From NCBI GenBank assembly GCA_937975725.1, contig CALJUL010000100.1, positions 1-28,647 on the forward strand: 28,647 bases of DNA. Reading direction: 5' to 3'. The position numbers and the translations under genes are program-made. Origin of the DNA: an uncultured Pseudoxanthomonas sp. Lineage in GTDB: Bacteria; Pseudomonadota; Gammaproteobacteria; Xanthomonadales; Xanthomonadaceae. The notes under the pieces were generated by a model. That model was not told where the DNA came from. It searched no databases and saw only the letters and a list, made by a program, of their open reading frames with translations. Positions 1 to 7,883 of this stretch are shown here, in pieces; position 1 is the first letter of the stretch; each line of letters opens with the position of its first letter.

Positions 1-1
1 G

Positions 2-1003
2 CTGTACGCCTACGACTCGGTGCCGACCATGGTCCGCCGCATCAACAACACCTTCCAGCGCGCCGACGAGATCCAGTGGAAGAACATCTGCGACGGCAAG
101 CTGGACCCCAAGGACGCCATCGACTTCTTCCTGCCCATCGTCGCCGACGGCGAGGCCGGCTTCGGCGGCGTGCTGAACGCCTACGAGCTGATGAAGAACA
201 TGATCATCGCCGGCGCCGCGGGCGTGCACTTCGAGGACCAGTTGGCCGCGGTGAAGAAATGCGGCCACATGGGCGGTAAGGTGCTGGTGCCCACCCAGGA
301 AGCCGTGCAGAAGCTGCAGGCCGCGCGCCTGGCCGCCGACGTGCTGGGCGTGCCCACCATCGTGCTGGCGCGCACCGATGCCGAGGCCGCCAACCTGCTG
401 ACCTCGGATTTCGACGCCAACGACCGGCCCTTCGTCACCGGCCAGCGCACCAGCGAGGGCTTCTACCGGGTGAAGAACGGCCTGGAGCAGGCGATCAGCC
501 GCGGCGTGGCCTATGCGCCGCACGCCGACCTGGTGTGGTGCGAGACCGGCACGCCGGACATCGGCTTCGCCCGCGAATTCGCCCAGGCCGTGCACGCCGC
601 CCATCCCGGCAAGTTGCTGTCGTACAACTGCTCGCCCAGCTTCAACTGGAAGAAGAACCTGGACGATGCGCAGATCGCCCGCTTCCAGGACGAACTGTCG
701 GCGCTGGGCTACAAGTACCAGTTCATCACCCTGGCCGGCATCCACATCAACTGGTTCAACACCTTCAAGTTCGCCCACGACTACGCCCGCGGCGAGGGCA
801 TGAAGCACTACGTCGAGCAGGTGCAGGAAGCCGAGTTCGCCGCGCGCGAGAAGGGCTACACCTTCGTCTCCCACCAGCAGGAAGTGGGCGCCGGCTACTT
901 CGACGACGTCACCACCGTCATCCAGGGCGGCAGCTCCAGCGTCACCGCGCTGAAGGGCTCGACCGAGGAGGAGCAGTTCTACGAGAAGGAGAAGGCGGCC
1001 TGA
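2..1003 (+). CDS. aceA: isocitrate lyase, C-terminal part (5' end outside window)
   Basis: Glyoxylate-shunt enzyme that cleaves isocitrate to glyoxylate and succinate in the cytosol. The reading frame is already open at base 2 and gives 333 residues. A full enzyme of this type has about 430, so roughly the first 100 are missing to the left. Visible family signatures are the active-site loop KKCGH with its catalytic cysteine (codons near 254-268), the SVPTMVRRINN stretch at the window start, the HADLVWCETGTPD strand and the CSPSFNWKK substrate-binding segment. It ends with TGA at 1001-1003 and is followed 22 nt later by a strong hairpin terminator, so it is the last gene of its transcript. Malate synthase is a common upstream neighbour but lies outside the window if present. 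Confidence 0.95.
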   Translation: MYAYDSVPTMVRRINNTFQRADEIQWKNICDGKLDPKDAIDFFLPIVADGEAGFGGVLNAYELMKNMIIAGAAGVHFEDQLAAVKKCGHMGGKVLVPTQEAVQKLQAARLAADVLGVPTIVLARTDAEAANLLTSDFDANDRPFVTGQRTSEGFYRVKNGLEQAISRGVAYAPHADLVWCETGTPDIGFAREFAQAVHAAHPGKLLSYNCSPSFNWKKNLDDAQIARFQDELSALGYKYQFITLAGIHINWFNTFKFAHDYARGEGMKHYVEQVQEAEFAAREKGYTFVSHQQEVGAGYFDDVTTVIQGGSSSVTALKGSTEEEQFYEKEKAA

Positions 1004-1025
1004 TCGCGGTCGCCACAGGTTGGGG

Positions 1026-1063
1026 AAGGAAACGCCGGCGGAATGCCGGCGTTTCCTTGTGTG
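1026..1063 (+). terminator. intrinsic terminator of aceA
   Basis: A perfect 14-bp stem (1026-1039 with 1045-1058) encloses a 5-nt GGAAT loop. The stem ends in TT and is followed by TTGTGTG, so the U-tract is weak but the stem is very stable. It lies 22 nt after the aceA stop codon. Confidence 0.8.
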
Positions 1064-1149
1064 GGCGGCATCGCCGTCATCGCGGCGGGTCGCGTGCAGG
1101 TATCCGCGTGATGGCGCCACGCGCGCTGCTTGCATGCGGGACGGCCGAC

Positions 1150-1256
1150 GGCCACATTCCGAATGCCGTTCCTGCGGAGGCGAGGGCCCAATGCCTTTTG
1201 CCTTCCGTCGGAATGGCATGGAGCCGCTGGATTTCCGCCTTCGCGCGGACGGCGTG
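1150..1256. repeat. degenerate interspersed repeat-like segment
   Basis: Within the 336-nt gap between aceA and the S9 peptidase gene I see no credible gene. Positions 1163-1172 and 1210-1219 form a 10-bp inverted repeat with one mismatch (atgccgttcc / ggaatggcat). The following ctggatttccgccttcgcgcgga resembles the 'CTGGATTCCCGC-CTTCGCGGGAA' type of dispersed repeat seen in xanthomonad genomes. The identification as a worn copy is from memory of that consensus and is tentative. Confidence 0.35.
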
Positions 1257-1287
1257 TTTGGCTGACCATCGGCAATGCGGCCCATGC

Positions 1288-1320
1288 AGGAGTGCCGGCA
1301 TGTCGCCGGCGCTCCTTTTT
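1288..1320 (+). terminator. second intrinsic terminator with no gene directly upstream
   Basis: A 12-bp stem (1288-1299 with 1305-1316, one G-T wobble) has a 5-nt loop and is followed by TTTTT at 1316-1320. Orientation is + strand only, because the minus-strand side lacks a U-tract. It sits 20 nt beyond the stop of the minus-strand peptidase gene and 230 nt after the aceA terminator. It may be a backup terminator, may stop antisense transcription into the peptidase gene, or may end a small RNA. Confidence 0.75.
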
Positions 1321-1339
1321 CCGATCGGCGGACGGAAGC

Positions 1340-3403
1340 CTACTTCTTCACTTCCTGCGTATGCCCCTTCAGTGCCTCGGCCAGGCCAGGCACGCCATCG
1401 GCGCCGGCCGGCACGCTGATGCTGGAGCCGGCGAAGTCCTGGCCGATGGGCTCGGCGCGGCCGCCCAGGCATTGCGCCAGGAAGCCTTCGGTCACCGCGT
1501 TGAAGGCCTTGTTGTTCTCCGGCCGCGCGAAGCCGTGGCCCTCATCGGGGAACAGCACGTAGGTCACCGGGATGTTCTTCGCCTTCATCGCCTTGACGAT
1601 CTGGTCGCTCTCGTCCTGCTTCACGCGCGGGTCGTTGGCGCCCTGGCCGATCAGCAGCGGCTTCCTGATCCGGTCGGCGCGGGTCAGCGGCGAGCGTTCG
1701 GTGAGCCACCGCTTGCCTTCTGCGGTGCGCGGATCGCCCATGCGCTTGGCGAGCTGTTCGAAGAAGCTGGCCCAGTATGGCGGCACGGTGCTGAGCAGGG
1801 TGTTGAGGTTGGACGGGCCGACGATGTCCACGCCGCAGGCGAACGCGTCCGGCGTGAACGTCAGTCCGGTCAGCGTGGCGTAGCCGCCGTAGCTGCCGCC
1901 CATGATGGCGACCTGCTCCGGCGTGGTGACGCCCTGCTTCACCGCCCACTGCATGGCGTCGATCAGGTCGTCGTGCATCTTGCCGGCCCACTCGCCGTTG
2001 CCGGCGTTGGTGAAGTCCTTGCCGAAGCCGGTGGAGCCGCGGAAGTTGACCGACAGCACCGCGTAGCCGCGGTTGGCCAGCCACTGGTTGTAGCTGCCGT
2101 AGCCGTAGGAATCGCGCGCCCACGGGCCGCCGTGGACCAGCAGCACCAGCGGCACCGGCGCGTCGGGCGTGCCGTCGTTGTCGGCGTCGGCGCTCTTCGG
2201 CAGCGTCAGGTAGCTGACCAGCGTCTTGGCGTCGCGCGAGGTGATCTCCACCGGCCACTGCGGCACCAGCGGCTTGCCGTCCAGCTTGGGCCGCGCGGAG
2301 AACAGCTTGGTCAGCGTGCCGGCCGGGCGGTCGTAGCGGTAGTAGACCAGCGGCGATTCGGCCGCCGAGTACACCACGATCCAGGTCCTGTCGTCCTGCG
2401 TGCGCGTGTTCACCGACACGTCGCCGGGGCCGAGCGCCTGCAGCTTCTCCAGGTCGGCGCGGATGGCCGGGTCCACCACCTTCCACTCGTCGCGCAGGTA
2501 GTCCACCGACACCGCCTGCACCTGGCCGGTGGCCGGGTGCGCCAGCGTGCCGCCGACGTCGGCGCGCGCGTCCTCCAGCACCAGCGTGCGTTGGCCGGTG
2601 GCCACGTCCACCGCGAACAGCGCGGCGGTGTTGCGCCCGCGCGAGTCGGTGAAGTACAGCGTCTTGCCGTCCACGGTCAGGCCGCCGGGGCTGGTGGTCA
2701 GCACGTCCTCGAACGGGATGTCGTCGAACTTCTCCCAGCCGCCGCCGGCCCCGCGCTTCAGCACGTCCGCGCCGCCGTCCGGACGCGAGCGCTGCGCGTA
2801 CCTGAGGGTGTAGTCGGCGTCGGCGATGTAGCCGGCGATCTGCGCGTCGTTCTTCTCCAGCAGCGTGCGCCGGCCGCTGGCCAGGTCGACCTTGTAAAGG
2901 TCGTGCCACTGCGCGTCGCGGTCGTTCATGCCGACCAGGATGGTGCCGGGGTGCTTGGGGCTGACGCCGGCCATCTGTGCGGTGGTCTTGGGGAACGGCG
3001 TCAGATCCTTCGCCTGCCCGGTCTTCAGGTCCACCGCGTACAGGTGGAAGTCCTCGTCGCCGCCGCTATCGCGCAGGTACAGCAGCGTGTCGGGCCGGTA
3101 GGACCAGAAGTAGCTGCGGATGCCGCGCGCCTTGTCCCGGGTGACCGCCTTCGCCTGCCCGGGCTTGTCGGCCGGCGCCACCCACACGTTGAGCACGCCG
3201 TCGACGGCGGCGACCCAGCTCAGGTACTTGCCGTCGGGGCTGATCTGCACGTTGGCGCGCTCGGGATTGCCGAACAGCGCCTCACGCGGGATCAGTTCGG
3301 TGCCGGCGATGCGGTCGGCGGCGGTCGTGGTGGCGTGGGCGGCCAGGCTGGCGGAGATGGCGAAGGGCAGGAGCAGGCAGATGGGCAGAGTGGTACGGCG
3401 CAT
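1340..3403 (-). CDS. S9 family prolyl oligopeptidase-type peptidase, secreted
   Basis: 687-residue serine peptidase of the prolyl-oligopeptidase (S9) clan, probably a periplasmic dipeptidyl/acylaminoacyl peptidase. Residues 1-24 form a signal peptide (positive RR, hydrophobic LPICLLLPFAISASLAA, AHA cleavage site). Residues about 45-400 are a beta-propeller-like region. The C-terminal alpha/beta hydrolase domain carries LLVHGGPWARD and the nucleophile elbow GGSYGG with Ser504, Asp591 in GANDPRV and His623 in DEGHGF, a complete triad. A short DADNDGTPD insert lies just before the hydrolase domain. The open frame extends to 3493, but the ATG at 3401-3403 is preferred because it starts the signal peptide and has GAGGG 7 nt upstream. 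Substrate cannot be told from sequence. The gene is divergent from the 3535 gene. Confidence 0.9.
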   Translation of the reverse strand: MRRTTLPICLLLPFAISASLAAHATTTAADRIAGTELIPREALFGNPERANVQISPDGKYLSWVAAVDGVLNVWVAPADKPGQAKAVTRDKARGIRSYFWSYRPDTLLYLRDSGGDEDFHLYAVDLKTGQAKDLTPFPKTTAQMAGVSPKHPGTILVGMNDRDAQWHDLYKVDLASGRRTLLEKNDAQIAGYIADADYTLRYAQRSRPDGGADVLKRGAGGGWEKFDDIPFEDVLTTSPGGLTVDGKTLYFTDSRGRNTAALFAVDVATGQRTLVLEDARADVGGTLAHPATGQVQAVSVDYLRDEWKVVDPAIRADLEKLQALGPGDVSVNTRTQDDRTWIVVYSAAESPLVYYRYDRPAGTLTKLFSARPKLDGKPLVPQWPVEITSRDAKTLVSYLTLPKSADADNDGTPDAPVPLVLLVHGGPWARDSYGYGSYNQWLANRGYAVLSVNFRGSTGFGKDFTNAGNGEWAGKMHDDLIDAMQWAVKQGVTTPEQVAIMGGSYGGYATLTGLTFTPDAFACGVDIVGPSNLNTLLSTVPPYWASFFEQLAKRMGDPRTAEGKRWLTERSPLTRADRIRKPLLIGQGANDPRVKQDESDQIVKAMKAKNIPVTYVLFPDEGHGFARPENNKAFNAVTEGFLAQCLGGRAEPIGQDFAGSSISVPAGADGVPGLAEALKGHTQEVKK

Positions 3404-3468
3404 GGCGGATCCCTCTGGTTGGGTCGGGTGGATGCGGCGGTGCAACGCGGGTCGGCGGCGGCCCGGCA

Positions 3469-3496
3469 CTGGACGCTGCGGCCGCGGACGCATAAT
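3469..3496 (+). promoter_or_regulatory. candidate promoter for the 3535 gene
   Basis: CATAAT at 3491-3496 is a fair -10 hexamer 38 nt before the ATG. The -35 region (CTGGAC at 3469-3474, 16-bp spacing) is a weak match. This is the only AT-rich patch in the divergent gap. Confidence 0.3.
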
Positions 3497-3534
3497 GTCA
3501 CTTTTCCGGAATCTTCAACCTGCAGGAGCAAGTC

Positions 3535-4017
3535 ATGCGCAAGGCCGTGGTTGCCGCAGCAATGGTATTGGGAATGTTCATCGGCCTGCCGGCCCTGGCC
3601 AGCGACGTCCATCCGAACAAGGATGCGCAAGCCATCCTCAAGCAGCAGCAGGAAATCCGGACCGAGATGGAAAAACGCGGCGGCCGCTTCGCCCACATCG
3701 CCGCGGACAAGCGCGAGCGTGTCCTCGCCCACCAGGGCACCGTCAACACCCTGCTGGCCGGCAAGCAGTCCATCGACGATCTCAAGGAAGCCGACCGCAT
3801 CACGGTGTTCAACGCGCTGGAGGACATCGAGGGCATCCTCAACAGCGCCGAGGACGATCGCATGATCTGCGAGCGCTACAAGCCGGTGGGCAGCAACCGC
3901 CCCAAGACGGTCTGCATGACCGCGGGCGAGCGCCGCGCCGCGCGCGAGCAGGCCGAGCGCGACGTGAGCAACCGCACCCAGAGCTGCTTCAAGGGCGCCA
4001 ACGGTGGCTGCCTGTGA
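3535..4017 (+). CDS. small secreted protein of unknown function
   Basis: 160 residues, not recognised as a named family. Residues 1-22 are a clear signal peptide (MRK, then a hydrophobic run ending LPALA-S). The mature part is charged and mostly helical, and its C-terminal third holds four cysteines (C112, C127, C151, C159), which fits two disulfide bonds in the periplasm. AGGAG at a 6-7 nt spacing precedes the ATG, so the start is well supported. The gene stands alone, divergent from the S9 peptidase and convergent with comM. GC content matches the flanks, so there is no sign of recent transfer. Probably a lineage-restricted periplasmic protein. Confidence 0.8.
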   Translation: MRKAVVAAAMVLGMFIGLPALASDVHPNKDAQAILKQQQEIRTEMEKRGGRFAHIAADKRERVLAHQGTVNTLLAGKQSIDDLKEADRITVFNALEDIEGILNSAEDDRMICERYKPVGSNRPKTVCMTAGERRAAREQAERDVSNRTQSCFKGANGGCL

Positions 4018-4041
4018 TCGCCGCCTGATCGGAGCGGGCCG

Positions 4042-5550
4042 CTAGGTCGGGTGGGTGCCCAGGGCGGTATCGCGATAACTCAGCGCCTCGGCCAAATGCG
4101 CCGCTGCAATGCCGTCGCTGTCCGCCAGGTCGGCGATGGTGCGGGCCACGCGCAGGATGCGGTGCAGGCTGCGCGCGGAGAGTTGCAGGCGTTCGACGGC
4201 GCGCTCCAGCAGGGCCTGGTCGCATGGTTGCAGGCGGCAGTGCGCCATGGTCTCGGACTGGCCCATGCGCGCGTTGGGTTTGCCGCAGCGCGCGATCTGG
4301 CGCAGGCGGGCCTGGATCACGCGCGAGCGCACGCTGGCGCTGGATTCGCCGTCGTGGCTTTCGGGGCGCAGTTCGTGCGGCGGCAGGCGCGGCACTTCCA
4401 CGTGCAGGTCGATACGGTCCATCAACGGCCCGGAAATGCGCCCGCGGTAGCGCCGGACCAGGTCCGGCCCGCAGCGGCAGCGCCCGCTGGGGTCACCCGC
4501 CCAGCCGCAGGGGCAGGGATTCATCGTGGCGACGAGCTGGAAGCGCGCCGGGAACTCGGCCGTCCGCGCCGCGCGCGAGACGGTGACCGTGCCGGACTCC
4601 AGCGGCTCGCGCAGCACTTCGAGCGCGGCGCGGCTCCATTCGGGCAATTCGTCGAGGAAGAGCACGCCGTTGTGCGCCAGCGAAATCTCGCCGGGCCGCG
4701 GCTGCGCGCCGCCGCCGACCAGGGCGACGGCGCTGGCGGTGTGGTGGGGCGCGCGATAGGGGCGCTGGCGCCAGCATGACGGGTCCAGCCCGCGGCCGCT
4801 GACCGAGGCGATGGCCGCGCTTTCCAGCGCTTCTTCTTCGCTCGCCTCGGGCAGCAGGCCGGGCAGGCGCGAGGCCAGCAGCGTCTTGCCGCAGCCCGGC
4901 GGACCGATCAGCAGCAGATGGTGCGAACCCGCGGCCGCGACTTCCAGCGCGCGCCGCGCCTGCGCCTGTCCGCGCACATCGCACAGGTCAGCGAGCGCTG
5001 TGGGCGCAGGCGGCGGCGCCGTCGCCGGGGGCAGGGTCTTGCGGCCTTCGAGCAGGCCGCAGACTTCCAGCAGCGTGCGCGCGGTGAAGGCTTCGCCGTG
5101 CCGCGCCAGTGCGGCCTCGGCGCCACTGGCCTCCGGCACCACCAGCCGGCGCCCGCTGGCGGCGATCGCCAGCGCGGCCGGCAGCACGCCGTCCACGGCG
5201 CGCAGTTCGCCAGTCAGGCTGAGTTCGCCGAGGAATTCGTACTCGGCCAGCGCTTCCCGGCGGATCTGCCCGCTGGCGGCCAGGATGCCCAGCGCGATGG
5301 GCAGGTCGAAGCGGCCGCCGTCCTTGGGCAGGTCCGCCGGCGCCAGGTTGACGGTGATGCGGCGCGCGGGGAATTCGAACTGCGCGCAGAGGATGGCGGC
5401 GCGCACGCGGTCGCGCGCTTCGCGCACCGCGGCGGCCGGCAAGCCGACGATCTGGGTGGAGGGCAGCCCGCCGGACAGGTGGACTTCCACCCGCACCGGC
5501 GGCGCGGACACGCCCGCCCGGGCCCGGCTGTGCACCAGGGCCAGACTCAT
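4042..5550 (-). CDS. comM: YifB/ComM family Mg-chelatase-like AAA+ ATPase
   Basis: 502 residues, full length for the ComM/YifB family. In naturally competent gammaproteobacteria, ComM is a hexameric helicase that extends branch migration when incoming DNA is integrated by RecA. Residues 1-170 form a Lon-protease-like ChlI domain (LAPADLPKDGGRFDLPIALG). The AAA+ core has Walker A GPPGCGKT at 216-223, Walker B LFLDE with D300-E301, and MNPCPCG as the conserved loop before the cysteine-rich GRCRCG. A C-terminal Mg-chelatase helical domain follows (SARSLHRILRVARTIADL). The ATG is 10 nt after the ubiK stop, so the two form an operon. Confidence 0.95.
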   Translation of the reverse strand: MSLALVHSRARAGVSAPPVRVEVHLSGGLPSTQIVGLPAAAVREARDRVRAAILCAQFEFPARRITVNLAPADLPKDGGRFDLPIALGILAASGQIRREALAEYEFLGELSLTGELRAVDGVLPAALAIAASGRRLVVPEASGAEAALARHGEAFTARTLLEVCGLLEGRKTLPPATAPPPAPTALADLCDVRGQAQARRALEVAAAGSHHLLLIGPPGCGKTLLASRLPGLLPEASEEEALESAAIASVSGRGLDPSCWRQRPYRAPHHTASAVALVGGGAQPRPGEISLAHNGVLFLDELPEWSRAALEVLREPLESGTVTVSRAARTAEFPARFQLVATMNPCPCGWAGDPSGRCRCGPDLVRRYRGRISGPLMDRIDLHVEVPRLPPHELRPESHDGESSASVRSRVIQARLRQIARCGKPNARMGQSETMAHCRLQPCDQALLERAVERLQLSARSLHRILRVARTIADLADSDGIAAAHLAEALSYRDTALGTHPT

Positions 5551-5560
5551 GGCGGCGGGA

Positions 5561-5824
5561 TCAGGGCTGCGCGGGCTTGTCGGCCTGCCCGGCTTCCAGC
5601 GCGGCGACCGTGCGTTCCAGGGCTTCCAGCTTCTCGCGCGTGCGCAGCAGCACGGCCTGCTGCACGTCGAATTCCTCGCGCGTCACCAGGTCCAGCTTCG
5701 CCAGGCCGGCTTGCAGGGCGGACTTGAAGGTCTGCTGCAGCTCTTCCTGCGAATCGCGCAGGCCGGGCGGCACCAGTTGGCTGAGGCGGCGGGCGAGGTC
5801 GTCGATGTGATTGAGGTCGATCAT
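5561..5824 (-). CDS. ubiK: ubiquinone biosynthesis accessory factor UbiK (BMFP/YqiC family)
   Basis: 87-residue protein of the BMFP/YqiC family. In Enterobacteriaceae UbiK binds UbiJ and promotes aerobic ubiquinone synthesis in the soluble Ubi complex. The sequence fits: an N-terminal amphipathic region (IDDLARRLSQLVPPGL), the EEFDVQQAVLLRTREKLEALE coiled coil at residues 50-75, and a short polar tail. The frame is open further upstream to 5929, but the ATG at 5822-5824 matches family starts (MIDLNHIDDLA) and has GGAG 7 nt upstream. It is the first gene of an operon with comM and is divergent from the PII gene. I recall the same neighbourhood (PII gene, BMFP gene, comM) in Pseudomonas. Confidence 0.9.
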   Translation of the reverse strand: MIDLNHIDDLARRLSQLVPPGLRDSQEELQQTFKSALQAGLAKLDLVTREEFDVQQAVLLRTREKLEALERTVAALEAGQADKPAQP

Positions 5825-5899
5825 GGCGGGTCTCCGGCAGTGCGCCCAGCTTGCGGGCGGCGCGTGGCGGGAGCCATCGGCGCGCGCTGCACGGTGGCG

Positions 5900-5970
5900 T
5901 CGGAAAATTCCGAGCGGCGAGGCGTGCATTGAACCGCGTCCGCCCGCCCGCCCGCAACCACCGGGCGGGC
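5900..5970. promoter_or_regulatory. inverted repeats in the ubiK-glnB intergenic region
   Basis: The shared 188-nt divergent region holds two symmetric elements. TCGGAA-AA-TTCCGA (5900-5913) is the size and shape of an operator. A GC-only 9-bp stem, GCCCGCCCG (5946-5954) with CGGGCGGGC (5962-5970), lies 42 nt before the glnB ATG. TATCCT at 5979-5984 could be a -10 sequence. No regulator can be assigned. Confidence 0.3.
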
Positions 5971-6012
5971 AACCGCGTTATCCTGCGTGCAGCATCGACG
6001 GGAGCCCCCTGC

Positions 6013-6351
6013 ATGAAAATGGTCATGGCCATCATCAAGCCCTTCAAGCTGGACGACGTGCGCGAGGCGCTCGCCGAGACCGGCATCGCAGGCATCACGG
6101 TCACCGAGGTGAAGGGCTTCGGCCGCCAGAAAGGCCATACCGAGCTGTACCGCGGCGCCGAGTACGTGGTGGACTTCCTGCCCAAGGTGAAGCTGGAAGT
6201 GGCGGTCACCAACGACCAGGCGGAGCGGGTGGTGGAAGCCATCGTCAAGGCCGCCGGCACCGGCAAGATCGGCGACGGCAAGGTGTTCGTCTACGACCTG
6301 GAGCGGGTGGTGCGCATCCGCACGGGCGAGCTGGATGCGGATGCGCTGTAG
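6013..6351 (+). CDS. glnB: P-II family nitrogen regulatory protein
   Basis: 112-residue trimeric PII signalling protein. PII proteins read 2-oxoglutarate, ATP/ADP and glutamine status and control glutamine synthetase adenylylation, NtrB and AmtB. The sequence is nearly canonical: IIKPFKLDDVREAL at the N-terminus, the T-loop GFGRQKGHTELYRGAEY with Tyr51 as the uridylylation site, the B-loop TGKIGDGK, and the RIRTGE C-loop. GGGAG at 8 nt precedes the ATG. GlnB and GlnK cannot be separated confidently by sequence. No amtB follows, which slightly favours GlnB, but the comM/ubiK neighbourhood is that of Pseudomonas glnK. Downstream, an HNH gene starts 3 nt after the stop. Confidence 0.93.
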   Translation: MKMVMAIIKPFKLDDVREALAETGIAGITVTEVKGFGRQKGHTELYRGAEYVVDFLPKVKLEVAVTNDQAERVVEAIVKAAGTGKIGDGKVFVYDLERVVRIRTGELDADAL

Positions 6352-6354
6352 CCT

Positions 6355-6924
6355 GTGCATCCGGACTTCGACCTGCCGCTGACGCGCGGCCGGATCAGCG
6401 GACGCGCATCCAGCATCACGGCGGCATTCTTCCAGGCGATCACGCCCGCAGTTTTGCCGACGGATGACGAGGTGAATGAAGCGCTCGCGATCCTCGGGAT
6501 GGTGCCGGGCACGTGCCGCTGCGCGTACTGCGGCGATGCCAAGACCGAGTGGGATCATTTCCGGCCGACGGTGCTGAACCGGCAGCCGACCGGCTATATC
6601 ACCGAAATCGCCAACCTCGTTCCCTCCTGCGGCAAGTGCAACCAGTCCAAGGGCAACAAGCACTGGAGGACGTGGATGCTCGGCGCTGCGGTGCGATCAC
6701 CATCGCGCAGGCGGATAGCGGATCTGGATGTTCGGATCGCGCGGCTCGAAGCCTTCGAAGGCTGGCGCACGCCCGTCAGGATCGACTACGCGGCGCTGCT
6801 GGGGACTGAGCGATGGTCCTTGTACCTGCGCCATCTGGAAACCGCCGTTTCCCACCTGGCCGACGCGCAGGCCCTCGCTTCCGGATTCCTGGCGCTCACG
6901 ACCGAAGCGGCGAAACGACGTTGA
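6355..6924 (+). CDS. HNH endonuclease family protein
   Basis: 189 residues with a good HNH/beta-beta-alpha-metal nuclease core: C56xxC59 in CAYCG, D67-H68 in WDHFRP, N87 in NLVPSC, and C92xxC95 followed by NQSKGN. The four cysteines would hold a structural zinc and D67/H68 with N87 the active-site metal. The C-terminal 80 residues are helical and not recognised. The GTG start is 3 nt after the glnB stop and has no visible ribosome binding site, so translation may depend on coupling to glnB. The start could also be internal. A sampled line (6601-6660) has 58% GC against 70% in glnB (6061-6120), which hints at a different origin. Target and role are unknown: a domesticated mobile-element nuclease, a defence nuclease or a DNA-repair role are all possible. 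Confidence 0.82.
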   Translation: MHPDFDLPLTRGRISGRASSITAAFFQAITPAVLPTDDEVNEALAILGMVPGTCRCAYCGDAKTEWDHFRPTVLNRQPTGYITEIANLVPSCGKCNQSKGNKHWRTWMLGAAVRSPSRRRIADLDVRIARLEAFEGWRTPVRIDYAALLGTERWSLYLRHLETAVSHLADAQALASGFLALTTEAAKRR

Positions 6925-6948
6925 GCCGCCTGCGCGACAGGTAGAACG

Positions 6949-6975
6949 AAAAAGCCCCGCGATGCGGGGCTTCTT
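6949..6975. terminator. bidirectional terminator between HNH gene and speE
   Basis: A 9-bp stem AAGCCCCGC (6952-6960) pairs with GCGGGGCTT (6964-6972) around a GAT loop. AAAAA (6949-6953) precedes it and TTCTT follows, so it can end both the + strand glnB-HNH transcript and the - strand speE transcript. The minus direction has the better U-tract. Confidence 0.85.
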
Positions 6976-6999
6976 CTCCACCATGAAGCGTGGCGCGCC

Positions 7000-7857
7000 T
7001 TACTCACCCAGCGCCTTCGCCACGAACGGCGGCGCCACCAGCACGCCCGTGTGCAGGTGCGCGGTGTAGTACAGCGTGTCGAAGGGCTTGGCCGCCGCGT
7101 CGGCCTGGCGGAACGCGAAGTCGAAACCCGCCTGCTTGCTGGCGACGGTGACGCTCCACCAGCCGGTCGGGTAGCAGGGCTGCGGGAACGGCAGGGTCCT
7201 GAACGACTGGAAGCCGGCCTTGCCCATCTCCGCGCGCATGTCCTTGATCAGGCCCAGCAGCGCCAGCGGCGATTCGCTCTGCTGCACCAGCAGGCCGTCG
7301 GGCTTCAGCGCACGGTGGCAGCTTTCGAAGAAGGCCTTGTTGAACAGGCCTTCGGCCGGGCCGACCGGGTCGGTCGAGTCGACGATCACCACGTCCACGC
7401 TGCCGGGTTCGCAGTGGGCCATGTAGGCCACGCCGTCGTCGAACAGCAGTTCGGCGCGCGGGTCGCCGTTGGATTCGCACAGTTCGGGGAAATACTTCTC
7501 CGACATGCGCGTGACCTGCTCGTCGATGTCGCACTGCGTCGCCTTCTCCACTCCCGGGTGCTTGAGCGCCTCGCGCAGCGTGCCGCAGTCGCCGCCGCCG
7601 ATGATGACCACGCGCTTCGGCGCCGGGTGGGTGAACAGCACCGGGTGGCTGATCATCTCGTGGTAGAAGAAGTTGTCGCGCGTGGTCAGCATCATCGCGC
7701 CGTCGATCACCATCAGCTTGCCCCAGTCGGTGCTGTCGTAGATCTCGATCTTCTGGAACGGCGACTGCACTTCGTCCAGCTTGCCGGTAACGCGGAAGCC
7801 GATGGCCGAGCCGGTGTGCTCGAAGTGTTCGATGAACCAGGTGTCGTTGGCGGTCAT
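7000..7857 (-). CDS. speE: spermidine synthase
   Basis: 285-residue aminopropyltransferase that transfers the aminopropyl group of decarboxylated S-adenosylmethionine to putrescine. The Rossmann-like core shows IIGGGDCGTLREALKH (GGGD at 87-90), the cofactor-binding acidic residue in CDID, and the catalytic DSTDPVGPAEGLF with Asp160. FFYHEM and QSESP are also family positions. The frame is open to 8172, but the ATG at 7855-7857 gives the usual family N-terminus and has AAGGA 7 nt upstream. It is divergent from speA, the first step of the arginine route to polyamines, so the two are a functional pair. The 5' leader or promoter overlaps the palindromic repeat at 7884-8005. Confidence 0.95.
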   Translation of the reverse strand: MTANDTWFIEHFEHTGSAIGFRVTGKLDEVQSPFQKIEIYDSTDWGKLMVIDGAMMLTTRDNFFYHEMISHPVLFTHPAPKRVVIIGGGDCGTLREALKHPGVEKATQCDIDEQVTRMSEKYFPELCESNGDPRAELLFDDGVAYMAHCEPGSVDVVIVDSTDPVGPAEGLFNKAFFESCHRALKPDGLLVQQSESPLALLGLIKDMRAEMGKAGFQSFRTLPFPQPCYPTGWWSVTVASKQAGFDFAFRQADAAAKPFDTLYYTAHLHTGVLVAPPFVAKALGE

Positions 7858-7883
7858 GGGGATTCCTTCAGGCAAGTGGTTTC

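Noticed and set aside
1130..3865. A 911-residue + strand open frame opposite the S9 peptidase
   Set aside because: It is an antisense shadow of a high-GC gene: Ala/Arg/Val-rich, without domains, while the minus-strand frame has a signal peptide and a complete catalytic triad.
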